Numbered from the stretch's first letter, positions 45,701 through 56,000 are shown. The stretch is 64,000 nucleotides of DNA from Siderastrea radians (GCA_964017195.1 OZ024897.1:41105424-41169423); one strand, 5' to 3'. Notes: generated from the sequence alone by a model not told the origin. A program made the numbers and translations.

Positions 45701-46268
45701 GGGCCCTGAACAGCATTACTGCCCCTAGCAAATTGACACTACACAATAACCACCATGCAAGCATGGCTAGTAAAAAGACTTAAATTTACCTGAATGTTCT
45801 GAATACCATTCTAAAGACCTGTAAATGTCTTGATGTTTTACTGCATTTTTGGAAATTGTAACCCACATAATGCCATTCTGCATCACTGCACTCACGGTGA
45901 AACACTGACTCACCAGTAATGTTAGATATGAAATAGTTGGTAGACTCTGTGACACAACAAACTTGAAAGCAACCGCTGTTAAGAGGAGGGTGAGGGTGAC
46001 ACTCAGTCGATCAGACGGCTCCGATACATCCACAGAAAATGAACAGAATGACAGCATATCAATAAGAAACTGCAGAAAAAGAAAAATGTGAGTCACTAAA
46101 ACTGGATCAGAAAGGAAGAGTGAGGGACAGGAGGAGGATTTCTCCCCTATATAAGCCATGTACAGGTGTGCACATTGGTTGAGGTCAGGGATTGTAGAAC
46201 TTCATGCCTGAAATAGGGTGTACTGGTTGAGGAAGATGTTTGGAGATAAACTTTAATTTTAAACAAAG

Positions 46269-46304
<36 letters not shown>

Positions 46305-46382
46305 GCAGAATTCATGACTGTATGCTAAAAGCTAAACTAGCTACACAGGGCACGTAGTGTAACCTGTGAGCCTTGGAGTAAA

Positions 46383-46420
<38 letters not shown>

Positions 46421-49400
46421 ACTAACTGCGGGAGAGACTGTAGATGTTAGGGATTATATGTAAAATAGGGTGTACTTTGTAGGTAGGTCTGAAATAAAGT
46501 TTAACACAAGTTGTTAAGGCTAAATCTAAAATAGGATAAGAAGCTTGATATTTGCCTAGACGTTTAGTCAGTACATCAACTCCTGTCTCAAGCCCCTCAC
46601 TACCACATTTTCTGTTGTATAGCTGGTTTATTCCTGCCAGGATACTAGTGTAAGGATTTACAACTTCAAACTTCCTCAACTCCTCTTGTGTGAAATAGCA
46701 AGGCATATAAAGTCACAAACTTTGTAAACTAAAATTGGACTTACTATAATCATAGCAATGTTCCAGAGGTAGTAGCCATTTTTCCTTTTAACATTACACC
46801 TTATGTGATACAGCGGGTAGTCATTTGCACTGCTGCCCTCAGTTTTAACAGTACTTGTGGATTCAGTCACCACATGTCTGCACAAGAACCATTCTTGATC
46901 GGCTGTGAATGTTTCTGGACGGATTGTATCTGCTTTTTTCAGGTCCTTTTCAAACTCCACCAGCTTGTTTGTCAAGTCAGACATTAGCGTTATGGTCAAT
47001 TCCTGTCACAAACCACAAAGGAGATCTTAGCAATGGCAGGAAATGAAAGGAATCTGTTTTTCTTTTGTTTGTTTATACTGAAAATAAATTATGCTGTGTA
47101 AACCAGAACTGGGAGCAGAAAGAATAGAACTTCTCTGGTGAATGCAAAAAGTGAATAACTAGGTTTTGAATGCTATCAGTATTAGCGATATAGTTTTTAG
47201 ATATTATAAAAATAATTATTAGTATTATTAAATTTTATAACTATTATTTTTTTTTTTAGATTTTAGACATTATAAATTTTAAATTTTAAATTTTGTAAAT
47301 TTGTATCATAATGTAGAATACGCAATTCAGCTCTATGAGCTGCAAAGTATTTTAAAAAAGTACCTACCTACCTACCTACCTTAAGTCCCTAACAACATGT
47401 TACTGGCAACTAGTACAACTAACACTCAAGAAATGCAAGGCGAATATAATGTGTGTGCTGTAAGCAATTATCAAACAAAAAAAATTGACTTGATCCATAC
47501 CTGGTAATCCAGGGGAAAATCCCACAATTCCAAGTTTTCTCTAAAACTTCCCTTTATTCTGTATGTCTCAAGTGCAAATGGTATTTCATTGCCTTCTTCA
47601 TAAAATAAATAATGATTTTTCTGCATCTTTTCAATCTCCAGTGCATTAAAAAACACAATCCTAGGGTGCCACTCATTTGGCCAATCTATATCCTGAAAAA
47701 CAGAAGTGTTAGAAAGCTTAACCAACGTGCCGCTTGTATAACTGTGGGTCGATCTGTCGGGGCTGATGATTTTTGCACACTGCTCAGCTGGCCTAACCTC
47801 CAAGCACGCTTCAATTGTCTTAGGTCCGTCCTTGTATGCAAATCTCTACATGGCACGCTCAATTCCTTATTTTTTAATAGAATTCAAATATGGGCGTGAC
47901 ACCGTGACCTACTGCATTTGCCATTAGCTAAAACACCTAAGTACCATGGCAACTTTAGGTTCAGTGGAGTGTGCACCTTTAATGCTCTGCCTCCAAGCAT
48001 CCAGTTTGCTAGTAATTTCAATTATTTCAGGGTCCAGGCAAAACACCACTTTAAACGCTATTTTCCACCTTAGCAGTATGTGTATAGTTTTAATGTGTCT
48101 TTGTTCTTAGTGTGTCTTCTTGTAATTATTATATCTTCATCTATAGAATTATTACAGTTGTTTATTATGATCATTTATCATTTTTATTTAAATTTACACA
48201 GGACTCCATTTAAACTAGCAGTTTAGGCTAAATTAAATGCTTCTGTTTAGATATTGACTTAAACAAAAAAAAATCAAATTCTGTAACCATCGGTAATTCT
48301 GTTTTTTAATTAATGACTAAATGATACAGTTGCTTGTATAGGGCTCATGAATATATTTATCTAAAATTATGTCACCCTATTAAAAATCATGTGAATGAGA
48401 TCAGACATCAGACTTCTGATAAGTGCCTCCAGATAAGAGGTTAGGGTTATGATTAGGATTAGGGTTATGATTAGGATTAGGGTTATGATTAGGATTAGGG
48501 TTATGATTAGGATTAGGGTTATGATTGCAACCAATGCCTTTCATGTGGTTCATATACTATGAATTATTGGGGCTGAATGATGGATGAAAATACCAGTCAG
48601 AAGTAACACGTGCTCTCCATTGCTGGTGACTGGGATGCAGAAGGATTATAGCCACGCCAGCCTAAGAAGATTCAAAAGCAGCCATTTCAAGCATATCTAG
48701 CCCTTTATAAGAATGAATGAAAAATTGGCCTTTGAATCTCTTTATAGGAGCAAATAATGGCCTTAATACATCAACCACATGACTGTATGAGAGGAACCAA
48801 GACCAAAAACAGCAAGTAAAGTGTATCATATCTACAGTCAACTAACACCACCAAAAACCAGACTTATGAAGAGGTCAATTCCAGCTGATCCACAAATGAG
48901 GGATAAGGCAAAAATGAACAACAGTAGGTTAAAAATATGTATATTTCACACTCTCAAATCATAAACTAAGGTACTGATAAAAGCGCAAATTAAAAGGCAC
49001 TGAAAGTATACTCTTACCTCTGATGGACTATGTCCCTGGAGTCGTGGTTCTGCCCAACAAGCAGAAAGATAAAAATCACATTTAAACTGTTGTCCAACTG
49101 TGTCAATGTCACCAACAGAGATGATACTTGCTCTAATTCCTACTGTGATCTAAGAGAAAAAATAATGACTAATAAAATATATTATTGAAGAAATTGCTAC
49201 TGGATCCTGTCATATTGAATCAAAACAAATCAAGTTCCTTTCACAGGAACCACAAGCTTTCAACTCTGTCACGGAATCTTTATCAAGTGATGGAGTTTGA
49301 CGTTTAGTAATGTGATTTTGGATGGTGAAAAACATCTGAAACAAATGTCCCGGCAGATCACCAGGAGCTCATATCCGTTGTCTTGAATCATTGTTGGGGC

Positions 49401-51589
49401 CTGGCAGTGTATTTCAAAGGCCTCTCTAATTCGTCTTTTGAGAGTGTTATTTTCCCTTGCAATGATCAAGGAAGAAGAAAAGTAAAGGGTGTGTCCCATG
49501 TCCCTGAGATGATCACCCACAGCAACAAAGTTTTGTCGCCTGACATCTTTTTTAGGCCCTAGCAAAATGGAAACACAAGTCATTGAAAGCATAGACATAC
49601 CAACTTCAAGGATATTATTTTGTTTACCACACCATAAAATATTAATTCTGCAAAAAATAACATATGGTCGGTTGATTTTTGTCTGCCCTGAAGCTCACCA
49701 TTTTGGGAACTGTTAGCTTCTTTTTTTGTTTTTTCTTCATGTTTATTGACAAAAAAAAAATCATCTTATAAACATAGGCTAACTAAAATTACAACAATAT
49801 TTAAACAAAGAAAATGACATACAACTACAGTACTGCACTATTAGAATATACACCCTGACCTCACTATTTAATTATCTTAATGGCCTGAACAAAAGCATAA
49901 TCTGCTTAATCTCATACTTCAGCCAGATTTCCATCACCTACTGCTGGTGGCTATGTTAGTCAGGTTTCCACTGGGAGGCAGCGTGGCCGAGTGGTTAGGG
50001 CACTGGACTTGTAATCCAGAGGTCCCGGGTTCAAGTCTTCCTCTCTGACCACTTGGATTTGTTTCACAGTAGTTCCGTGTTCAAATCTTCAGCCAGGCTT
50101 GTAAATAGCCAACTGGTAAGCCTCCCACAAGATGGGGTTTTTAAACTGTTACATTTGCAATATTCTCTCATTTACAGTGCCCCTAATTAGCACTGCTGTG
50201 CTAAATATTTCAACACTTAAATAAACGTGTTATTATTAAGTAAGTGACCTTCTGAGATTGGAGTTGAGTTAAGTACAAGTACAAATTTTTTAACTTTAAC
50301 CTTCACATGCCAACAATAAAAATTATCAATTGGCCCTCATTTGGCCCGTTAGTGGCACTATCATCTTTTAGTATAAATCTACTAGCGTTCTATCATAAAT
50401 GCTACAATCTGATTGGCTACCCTACTCGCTATCTATTCCGTGATAGATAGTGAGTAGCGAAAAGGTGAATGGCAGGCACAGTCTTATACTTCAAAATAAC
50501 AGTGCAATGATGTAAAACGTTTCACTTTAGTGGAATATTAATCGAGATTTATACTAAAACAATTAGATTATGAGCTCGAGATTTCTATGCGTGATAGTTG
50601 ATTCGGCCTTCGGCCTCATCAACTATCACGCGATAGAAATTTCGAGCTCATAATCTAATTGTTAAATATAACCTGTTACTATAGAACAGGCCCATAGGTT
50701 ACTAATAAGAACTTTTCTCTTAGCATTCTCAAACAACGAGCACGGAACCAACCACTGGTCCAGGAGTGACACCAATTGAAAGAGATTGGTCATGTATGAC
50801 AGTTGTATTTTAATATTTAAGCTTATATCATTTTAAAACAAACAGAAACATGTTATTAAATCTCAAGCTGAAAATAAAGTGATAACATGAAGAGTTGTAC
50901 CCTGGTGCCAGAGGTTTTTCTTTATTCGCCACTTCAGTTACTAAGTGTCTCAATTTTATTTAAGAAAAATGTCTGGGAACAGGGTAGAAGAGATATAAAC
51001 ACAATTAGACTACAAATTACATCAAGTTTATTGAGCCTGATCGAGGCAATCAATATTCACCACAGCTTTGTCAACTAAGCTTTAACGAACTTGTTTTACG
51101 AATAACTATACATTTCATTGAGGCTTACTGCTTTCTGGCAGTCTTACTAAGGATATATTAAAGCTTTATCTGATTGAGTCTGAGCCTAAATAAAACTTTT
51201 TGAAAAGGAATGCAGATTTGATATTTAGTATATTTTCCCCAAATGCAGCTTTAAGAAAATCTGTAGCTTTAACTAGAAGACCTAGGAAGACCGCAACATT
51301 CCACATAACCTTGTGATAAAGGACACAAATCTTCCAAGTTTATAAATTTAGGCGAACTATTTCAGCTCATTTTTTATTTAAATACTTCAAAGCTCACCTT
51401 CTCTGACATGTCTTCGCGATGAACACTCTTTCCATCTTCGTCAGGGTGCGTGTTCTCTTCGATCTCGAGCAAAACTTTCTTTATATCTTTAAGCCCTTGT
51501 AGAGAGGTTTCAATCCTTTCCAGTCTCGAAAGAAGGATGGAAAACTTGTCCTCTAAAGACGGCAACGAATTAGACCCAACAGAATCCAT
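39761..51589 (-). CDS. Cys-less pentameric ligand-gated ion channel subunit, without signal peptide
   Basis: Eight phase-0 exons: 51398-51589, 49018-49149, 47501-47692, 46745-47002, 45914-46069, 45121-45297, 44443-44490, 39761-39883; 425 residues. Residues 1-64 are hydrophilic and helix-forming ([12 protein letters not shown]). Residues 65-258 are the beta-rich binding-domain core, with [15 protein letters not shown] and WDFPLDYQ. The DFPLDYQ loop lacks both Cys-loop cysteines. M1 starts at [10 protein letters not shown]2 is [11 protein letters not shown]..., M3 follows DKYVLSG, M4 is [15 protein letters not shown]..., and the M3-M4 loop is only about 11 residues. Asp at -1' of M2 suggests cation selectivity. 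The tail after M4 is basic and helical. An AG upstream of the ATG could join an unseen 5' exon. Ligand unknown. Confidence 0.85.
39940..40450. repeat. GGGATTCGGGA-rich degenerate repeat
   Basis: More than a dozen short GCGGGAT/GGGATTCGGG motifs are scattered over 500 bp, unlike the surrounding composition. It lies in the last channel intron. Confidence 0.6.
40470..40536. repeat. Short perfect-like hairpin in the channel gene intron
   Basis: CCTCCCACGTAGTCGTTTTT at 40470 is inverted as AAAAACGACTGCGTGGGAGG at 40517-40536, with AGGGGAG/CTCCCCT extending the stem. The arms are 27 bp with one mismatch and a 13-bp loop. Confidence 0.85.
41479..41486 (+). promoter_or_regulatory. TATA box of H2B copy 1
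   Basis: TATAAAAG, 59 bp upstream of the ATG. CCAAT-type motifs (CCAATCAG, TCAATCAAAG) occur upstream in both H2B promoters. Confidence 0.85.
41538..41909 (+). CDS. H2B: Histone H2B, copy 1
   Basis: Intronless, 123 residues. The N-terminal tail is Lys-rich ([12 protein letters not shown]). The histone fold has the family hallmarks [30 protein letters not shown] and [20 protein letters not shown], and ends KYTSSK, a standard animal H2B. It packages DNA as H2A-H2B dimers in the nucleosome. The TATA box lies 59 bp before the ATG and a histone stem-loop follows the stop, so expression should be replication-coupled with non-polyadenylated mRNA. It lies in the last intron of the oppositely oriented channel gene. 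The protein is identical to copy 2. Confidence 0.98.
   Translation: MAPKTPVGKKGEKKAGKKAAVDGKKKRRGKRKESYAIYIYKVLKQVHPDTGISSKAMGIMNSFVNDIFERIATEASRLAHYNKKSTISSREIQTAIRLLLPGELAKHAVSEGTKAVTKYTSSK
41938..41953 (+). terminator. Histone 3' stem-loop, copy 1
   Basis: GGCTCCTTTAGGAGCC forms a perfect six-pair stem with a four-base loop, flanked by ACCAAC and ACCAAA. This is the SLBP-bound 3' end signal of replication-dependent histone mRNAs. A purine-rich AAAAGTCAAT follows. Confidence 0.95.
42856..42863 (+). promoter_or_regulatory. TATA box of H2B copy 2
   Basis: TATAAAAG at the same 59-bp distance from the ATG as in copy 1, embedded in a promoter that is nearly identical over roughly 200 bp. Confidence 0.85.
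42915..43286 (+). CDS. H2B: Histone H2B, copy 2
   Basis: A 123-residue H2B identical in protein sequence to copy 1, offset by 1,377 bp. Only a few synonymous changes are seen (for example GGC/GGT early on and ACC/ACT near the end). The tandem duplication includes promoter and stem-loop. The near-perfect coding identity against clearly diverged spacers suggests gene conversion or strong selection rather than a very recent duplication of the whole block. Confidence 0.98.
   Translation: MAPKTPVGKKGEKKAGKKAAVDGKKKRRGKRKESYAIYIYKVLKQVHPDTGISSKAMGIMNSFVNDIFERIATEASRLAHYNKKSTISSREIQTAIRLLLPGELAKHAVSEGTKAVTKYTSSK
43315..43330 (+). terminator. Histone 3' stem-loop, copy 2
   Basis: The same 16-base stem-loop GGCTCCTTTAGGAGCC as in copy 1, 28 nt after the stop codon. 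Confidence 0.95.
43346..44442. other. Channel gene last intron, distal part
   Basis: AT-rich with several TTCGCTCGC/GCGCGCA tracts. No exon or further histone gene is seen, in particular no H2A partner. Confidence 0.5.
45298..45913. other. Channel gene intron between the M2/M3 exons
   Basis: Only a small piece of the GGACTAGCAT-type dispersed repeat (about 45660-45700). Open frames here are non-coding. Confidence 0.45.
46270..46420. repeat. Two (ATT)n microsatellites, 80 bp apart
   Basis: ATT/TTA arrays at 46270-46301 and 46382-46420, separated by a unique 80-bp segment. They lie in the intron that splits M1 of the channel. Confidence 0.9.
47361..47380. repeat. (TACC)5 microsatellite
   Basis: Five perfect TACC units in a channel gene intron. 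Confidence 0.85.
47700..48130 (+). pseudogene. LINE reverse-transcriptase C-terminal fragment
   Basis: Decayed coding with [33 protein letters not shown], then, after breaks, [17 protein letters not shown], the usual order at the end of non-LTR RTs. It starts within about 10 bp of the splice acceptor of channel exon 3 on the other strand. Confidence 0.75.
48440..48526. repeat. 18-bp minisatellite with telomere-like TTAGGG
   Basis: Nearly five perfect copies of GGGTTATGATTAGGATTA. Each contains ATTAGGG, close to the animal telomere repeat. It lies in channel gene intron 2. Confidence 0.9.
49200..49600 (-). pseudogene. Penelope-like retroelement C-terminal fragment
   Basis: Encodes [19 protein letters not shown] and [15 protein letters not shown], the segment that follows the GIY-YIG nuclease in Penelope-like elements. 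Past the end lies CTTGATAAAGATTCCGTGAC, typical of their terminal repeat. It is 5'-truncated and lies 51 bp upstream of channel exon 2. Confidence 0.75.
49975..50240 (+). mobile_element. tRNA-derived SINE
   Basis: The head is tRNA-like: A box TGGCCGAGTGG, an anticodon arm CTGGA-CTTGTAA-TCCAG (anticodon TGT) and B box GGTTCAAGTC. The 3' acceptor strand does not pair, so it is not a functional tRNA. The body ends TTAAATAAACGTGTTATTATT, resembling the LINE tail at 29330-29345. Confidence 0.75.
50424..50458. repeat. Small hairpin
   Basis: CTACTCGCTATCTATT...GATAGATAGTGAGTAG inverted pair, adjacent to the larger hairpin at 50561. Confidence 0.6.
50561..50662. repeat. Large near-perfect hairpin
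   Basis: CAATTAGATTATGAGCTCGA and its inverse at the far end enclose TGATAGTTGATTCGGCC / GGCCTCATCAACTATCA. The arms are about 48 bp with a four-to-six-base loop. Confidence 0.9.
50663..51397. other. Channel gene intron 1, proximal part, nothing seen
   Basis: AT-rich intron without a supported feature. Confidence 0.45.
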
Positions 51590-51667
51590 GACAAAAAAGT
51601 CTGAAAATATTATATTTACGTGCTCACTCTCTTCCCTGGCAACAAGAGAGAAGACTGGACTCCAAGG

Positions 51668-52495
51668 CTATAATAAACGCCCGGGGCGTCTATTAAATTT
51701 TACAAGTCCTGGCGGGGGGGGGGGGGGGGGGAACTAGATATGAGGCGTTTATTAGAGAGAGGTGTTTATTTCACTTTAACTGTAACAACAACTTCCTCAC
51801 CGTCAAAGTTTGAGGAAAACGAAAACGTGAAGTGGGTCTCGTCGTTCCTGGATGTTACCGAGCTACGACAAACCGAAAGAAAGTTGCTGACATATTGAGT
51901 ACAGAAATTAAGAAGATAAAAGAGCGCTATCTGTACTTCTCAAACTCATTAATCATTCATAAAGAGAAAACAAGGGAAATCACTACCGTGACGGTGGTTT
52001 GGATACCGGATCTTAATTGGCATAAAATTTTGCGAACTTTTCCTTTGAATTTCTCCAAGAATTATGAATGGTTTGAGAAGCCATATAAAAAACTCGAAGG
52101 ATTGTTTCATCAGGTATCCAAACACCTCGAAGTCGGTCAAAAAAACTCGGCTGCGCCTAGTTTTTTCAACCCGCTTCTCGGGGTTTCGATATCCTTTTTA
52201 AACACTCTTTCTCTTGTTTGATATATTACATTAAACTTGAGATTGAACAGGATGCAATTCGCAAGCCATTGCTAGCCAAACAAGCAAGAAACTAAATAAA
52301 TTGCGTGATTTTACTCTATGGAGCGTTTCCTTGTTTTTTTTAGGCGATTCTTGGGGGAAAGGGTCCATTAGACACGGGGCGTTTATAAGAGGGGGGGCGT
52401 CTAATACAAACTTTACGCCTCGGGAGGGGGGGTCGTTCATTAGATACGAGGCGTTTATTTGAGAGTGGGCGTTTATTAGATCATTTACGGTATGT
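51668..52495. mobile_element. Non-autonomous element with GGCGTTTATTA ends
   Basis: TAATAAACGCCC near 51670 is inverted as GGGCGTTTATTA near 52470. Several more GAGGCGTTTATT and GGCGTCTAT motifs cluster at both ends. A G18 run lies at 51714-51731 and a hairpin around 52138-52168 (TCAAAAAAACTCGGCTGCGC). It begins about 80 bp upstream of the channel's first ATG. Confidence 0.6.
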
Positions 52496-52814
52496 CCTTC
52501 ATTTTAAATTAAATGCCTTTCCTCGTACACAAAATGCTCCTAGAACTCCAAGAGAAAGAAAACGAATGATGTTCTCAAAGGGAGGACAAACAATAATCAG
52601 TTTTTGGCGTTTTTCCAAGAAACAAGGGAGAAACTCGAAAACATTAGCCTGATGTTTTCAAGTTGTAACCAGGGTGATGGGCTCCTGGTTGCAACCCACG
52701 GTGTTCCATCCGCAGCATCCGTAGCCGTACACACGTTTCAGAAAACTGGTAGATTAATTTTAAACAACACTGAAGCATTCTTTTTGGGTTAAAAACAGGT
52801 GAGAGAACCCCTTT

Positions 52815-53055
52815 GAACACAGGACCCGTTCCAAACGGATCCTATCCTTCTGTTTACACGGGACCTTTCTGGAACCGCCCAGGATCCAAAACTGGACCGC
52901 TGTTTTACAGGTCCAGTATTGGATCCGTTCCGAACCGGTTCCAGAAAGTTCCCGTGTAAACATGTTTACGTGGAACAGTTCATGTAAACAGAAGCCGATC
53001 CGGTCCGGTTCGGTTCGGAACGGTTCCGGTCCGGTCCCGTGTAAACAAAGCCCGA
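52815..53055. mobile_element. MITE rich in GGAACCGG/GTAAACA motifs
   Basis: The ends TTTGAACACAGGACCCGTTCC and ...GGTCCCGTGTAAACAAAGCCC are roughly inverted. The interior is packed with alternating GGATCC, GGTTCC and TTTACACGGGA motifs, so it can fold extensively. Confidence 0.6.
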
Positions 53056-53266
53056 AACACATCTATAGACACGCTTTGCATACTTACTAGGTACCCTCCA
53101 CGTTCCTCAGAAAAACTATAAATATGAAACAGAAATGCATGCCTCCGTGAGATCGTCCTCTTTTTTCTGAAGTTCTGTTGACCGAAAATTCATATTTCAT
53201 TCAACGTTCCACCTCGATGATAAAGTATCTACGCAAGAAGCCGGTGCTTTGTTCAGTTTGGTTTGG

Positions 53267-53267
<1 letters not shown>

Positions 53268-53302
<35 letters not shown>
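53268..53302. repeat. (TTA)n microsatellite
   Basis: A nearly perfect TTA array. Confidence 0.9.
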
Positions 53303-53392
53303 TGTTTTATTTAGGCGGCAAAATTAAGGCGTTGATATTTTGTGACAGTTAAAGGGAAAATGCTGTTTCATATTCCTGTTTATTAGATAGAC

Positions 53393-53706
53393 AAGAGTGT
53401 TTTAGTGAAAAATAGACCACGCCATGTTCATACGAAATTACATCCGGGACTCGAGTGGCGTATTTTCCCTATCCTCACTAGCGAGGATATTGATGACGTC
53501 ATTTCCCACTCTTACACTGTTGTTTGTGCAAAAATACTCCTGTCTATAAAATAAAAAGAAAATTACACGGTGGCTTGAAGATATGAATTTTATTTTCTCG
53601 TGGTAAGAAACAATATTTTACTCACTCGCTGCGCTCTTTCGTAAAATATTGTTTTTACCACTCGAAAATAAAATTCATATCTTCGCGCTGCCGTGTAATA
53701 TCCTCT
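53393..53706. mobile_element. Fold-back element, copy 2
   Basis: The inverse orientation of 34483-34958: ATAGACAAGAGTGTTTTAGTG, TCCTCACTAGCGAGGATAT, CACTGTTGTTTGTGCAAAAA, then the hairpin GAAGATATGAATTTTATTTTC / AAAATAAAATTCATATCTTC. Confidence 0.8.
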
Positions 53707-53799
53707 ATTTAATATTTTCTAAGATTGAAATCTTGACTTTTGGTCGGATGGAAAGCGCAACTCGGGCACCTCATGGCCTCAGGTCTCTCTCATTCTTTG

Positions 53800-53907
53800 A
53801 GTTTGCACAGGTAGGCCAAGCGTACTAAAAGAATATGTAGGGAGAATGGAACCGAGAATTTGCATGGACAAAAAAAAGTAAGCTTTAAAAAGTAAAGCTG
53901 CTTAGTA

Positions 53908-53955
<48 letters not shown>

Positions 53956-54165
53956 ACTTCCGCTCAGGTTGTCGAAACGTCAGTCAATGTCACCTCAAAC
54001 AGTCCTTCTCAGGACTACACTCACCCGGACGATCACAATTTACCGAATTATGATATGACTCCTGGGTTCAAACCATTTACAGCTTTAATAAAGTACATCA
54101 AATGTTACCTGGTGTTGTATTTTGTCCTTCTGTGAAGGTCTAGCGCCACTGGAGAGGTTTGTAGA
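53800..54165. repeat. Dispersed repeat with (GAT)n insert
   Basis: Shares its ends with 23630-23825. Between them are a (GAT)n/(GGT)n array (53907-53955) and a segment with TTGTCGAAACGTCAGTCAATG, a motif common near retroelement ends. Confidence 0.6.
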
Positions 54166-54641
54166 AGAAAATAGGTAATACAGTAATTTCGAGCGAACGA
54201 ATTATAATTGCGTGCCGCGCGTTGATGTTGTTTCTGCGGAGGAGGAAACAGACTAAGGGACAGAGTTGTGACAGAGTAAGCTGTTGCCAAGAGAATGTGT
54301 GTTTTTCTTCTCGCTGGACCGATACCTAAGAGAAAAGAAGGCAACCGTGTCCAAAAACAGGTTCAGTTTACGTAGACTTTTCTTCATCCTACCTTCCCCA
54401 CGCCATTTAGTGTTGCACCGCCAATTCATAGGATAGAAATCCAATTTTTGGGAGGGGGAGTTTTTGGAGAGAGGGGAAAGTAATTGCCTACAAAAGAAAC
54501 TGTCTGAGAAAACCAAAATTTAAGGTGCTCTTTGAGATGAAAAATGGCAAGTTGAAACAGTTTTGTGAGCATGTACCTATATACAATGTCACTCAAAAGA
54601 TCGCTCCAATAATCAAACAACAATACCCAGAAACAATCTGG

Positions 54642-55139
54642 TCAAAATTCAGTGAACTGTGCTAAAGTTGCTTCCATTTCTCTCCAGTCAAATTCAGCTT
54701 CGTTTTCATTTGAATTGCTCAGTGGGACTGTGTGTAGTACAGTACTGCTGTTATCATTTCTCTGTTCTCGAGTCGGTCTCTGCTCAGGGTGAAGACTGCT
54801 TGATGCTTGAGGAGACGAACTTGGTCTAGTTGCTGGTAACGGCGCAGCAGAACTATCTTGTGTACTGCGAGGAGTGTCTATGTATCGATAGCATCCAATA
54901 ACTCCACCAAACAATTCATACACTGGAGGCACACAGCTACCTGTGCTGCTTTCAAAAGCGAGAGAGAGAACTTGATTGTAGGAGAATGCTACCTCTTGGG
55001 CGAACCCGGCTAAAACGTCAGGTATCAAATGTTGGTTTATATTTGAGAACGAGACAAAGGATTGTTTAAACACTGATAAGCCGGCGTTCAATTCAAATCT
55101 CGCTTCACTTGAAGTTCTCCTTCTTTTTGTCCGTTCCAT
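54642..55139 (-). CDS. Unrecognised intronless frame, 165 residues
   Basis: I do not recognise this protein. Visible parts: a basic start with KRRR (possible nuclear signal), a moderately hydrophobic segment of residues 20-85 without a clear membrane helix (LIPDVLAGFAQEVAF, PPVYELFGGVIGCYRY), a Ser/Pro/Ala-rich disordered middle (about residues 90-130), and an acidic C-terminus with FDWREMEATLAQFTEF, reminiscent of a short activation-type motif. It lies alone among MITEs. It could be a transposon accessory protein or a lineage-specific gene. No promoter or poly(A) signal is clear. Confidence 0.5.
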   Translation of the reverse strand: MERTKRRRTSSEARFELNAGLSVFKQSFVSFSNINQHLIPDVLAGFAQEVAFSYNQVLSLAFESSTGSCVPPVYELFGGVIGCYRYIDTPRSTQDSSAAPLPATRPSSSPQASSSLHPEQRPTREQRNDNSSTVLHTVPLSNSNENEAEFDWREMEATLAQFTEF

Positions 55140-55916
55140 TGCGATGTAGAGACGAAGGTTTTCTAAACCTTGCGTGAACTGAATTCACCTCAACATAATT
55201 CTACACTGGCAATACTTAAAACCACAAGTTTAAAAACCATAGTGTATCATATTTTCCGTCCGCATGTGGAGAAAACCGTTGCTAACAAAAGGCTATGATT
55301 TGCCGTGCCTTCAAAGTTCATCAAAACGTGTTGACAGTCCGCTTGTGGTGGTCCTCGTATGCAAACAAAACGGTTGAAGAATGCGCGCGGTAATATGCGC
55401 GCGCACAGTCCAACCTGCATCGATTGGCTACTTCGTTTGCATGCTCTTGAATTCACTTGCAACTACTTGCATCTACGTTAAGCAATTTCAAATCAGCAGG
55501 AAAAACTTCGGAAGTATAACCAAGATGTTATTTCCAAACTTGCGATGGCCCAGGTCTCCTTTTAGCCAAAGCCTTACACCGGGGGGAGGTGGGGTGGAAG
55601 AGAAATTTTGACGACAAAAGCGTGCCTACAAACGCCCCACGACCTCACGTTCCAAAAGAAGGTTTGCCAGCATGATAGACCTTTGACGTGGAAATTACCA
55701 GTTACTAAACCAGTTGTAAAGGGGAAAAGACACATTTCAAAATACATCCTGGTTTGGCATTTCACGCAAGAAGAAAAAGAACGATAAACGCAATGAGTGA
55801 GAGCGTGACGCGACCCGCCCCCGCCATAAAAAAACATGTAACCCGTGGCTTCAAGCTTGGGAAACATAGTGTGGTATATGGTGGAGCTCGGTCATCTGAT
55901 AAGTAAGCAAGGGGGT

Positions 55917-55952
<36 letters not shown>

Positions 55953-56000
55953 GACGTAAAACACAAAATTTTGGATTTATCAACTGAGTTGATAAGGTAG
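55140..56000. other. Intergenic, nothing firm
   Basis: No recognisable gene. The stretch precedes a PLE-like end (56020-56060, TAACGTTTCGAGCGTTAGCC). Confidence 0.4.

Noticed and set aside
45767..46159. Single 130-residue protein with membrane segments
   Set aside because: It is channel exon 5 plus intron at both ends; splice sites at 46070 and 45913 delimit the real exon.
51832..52221. 129-codon plus-strand frame upstream of the channel
   Set aside because: It lies inside a TIR-like repeat with a hairpin, has low-complexity composition and matches no family I know.
53908..54135. Protein starting with poly-Met and poly-Val
   Set aside because: It is the translation of a (GAT)n/(GGT)n microsatellite in a repeat.
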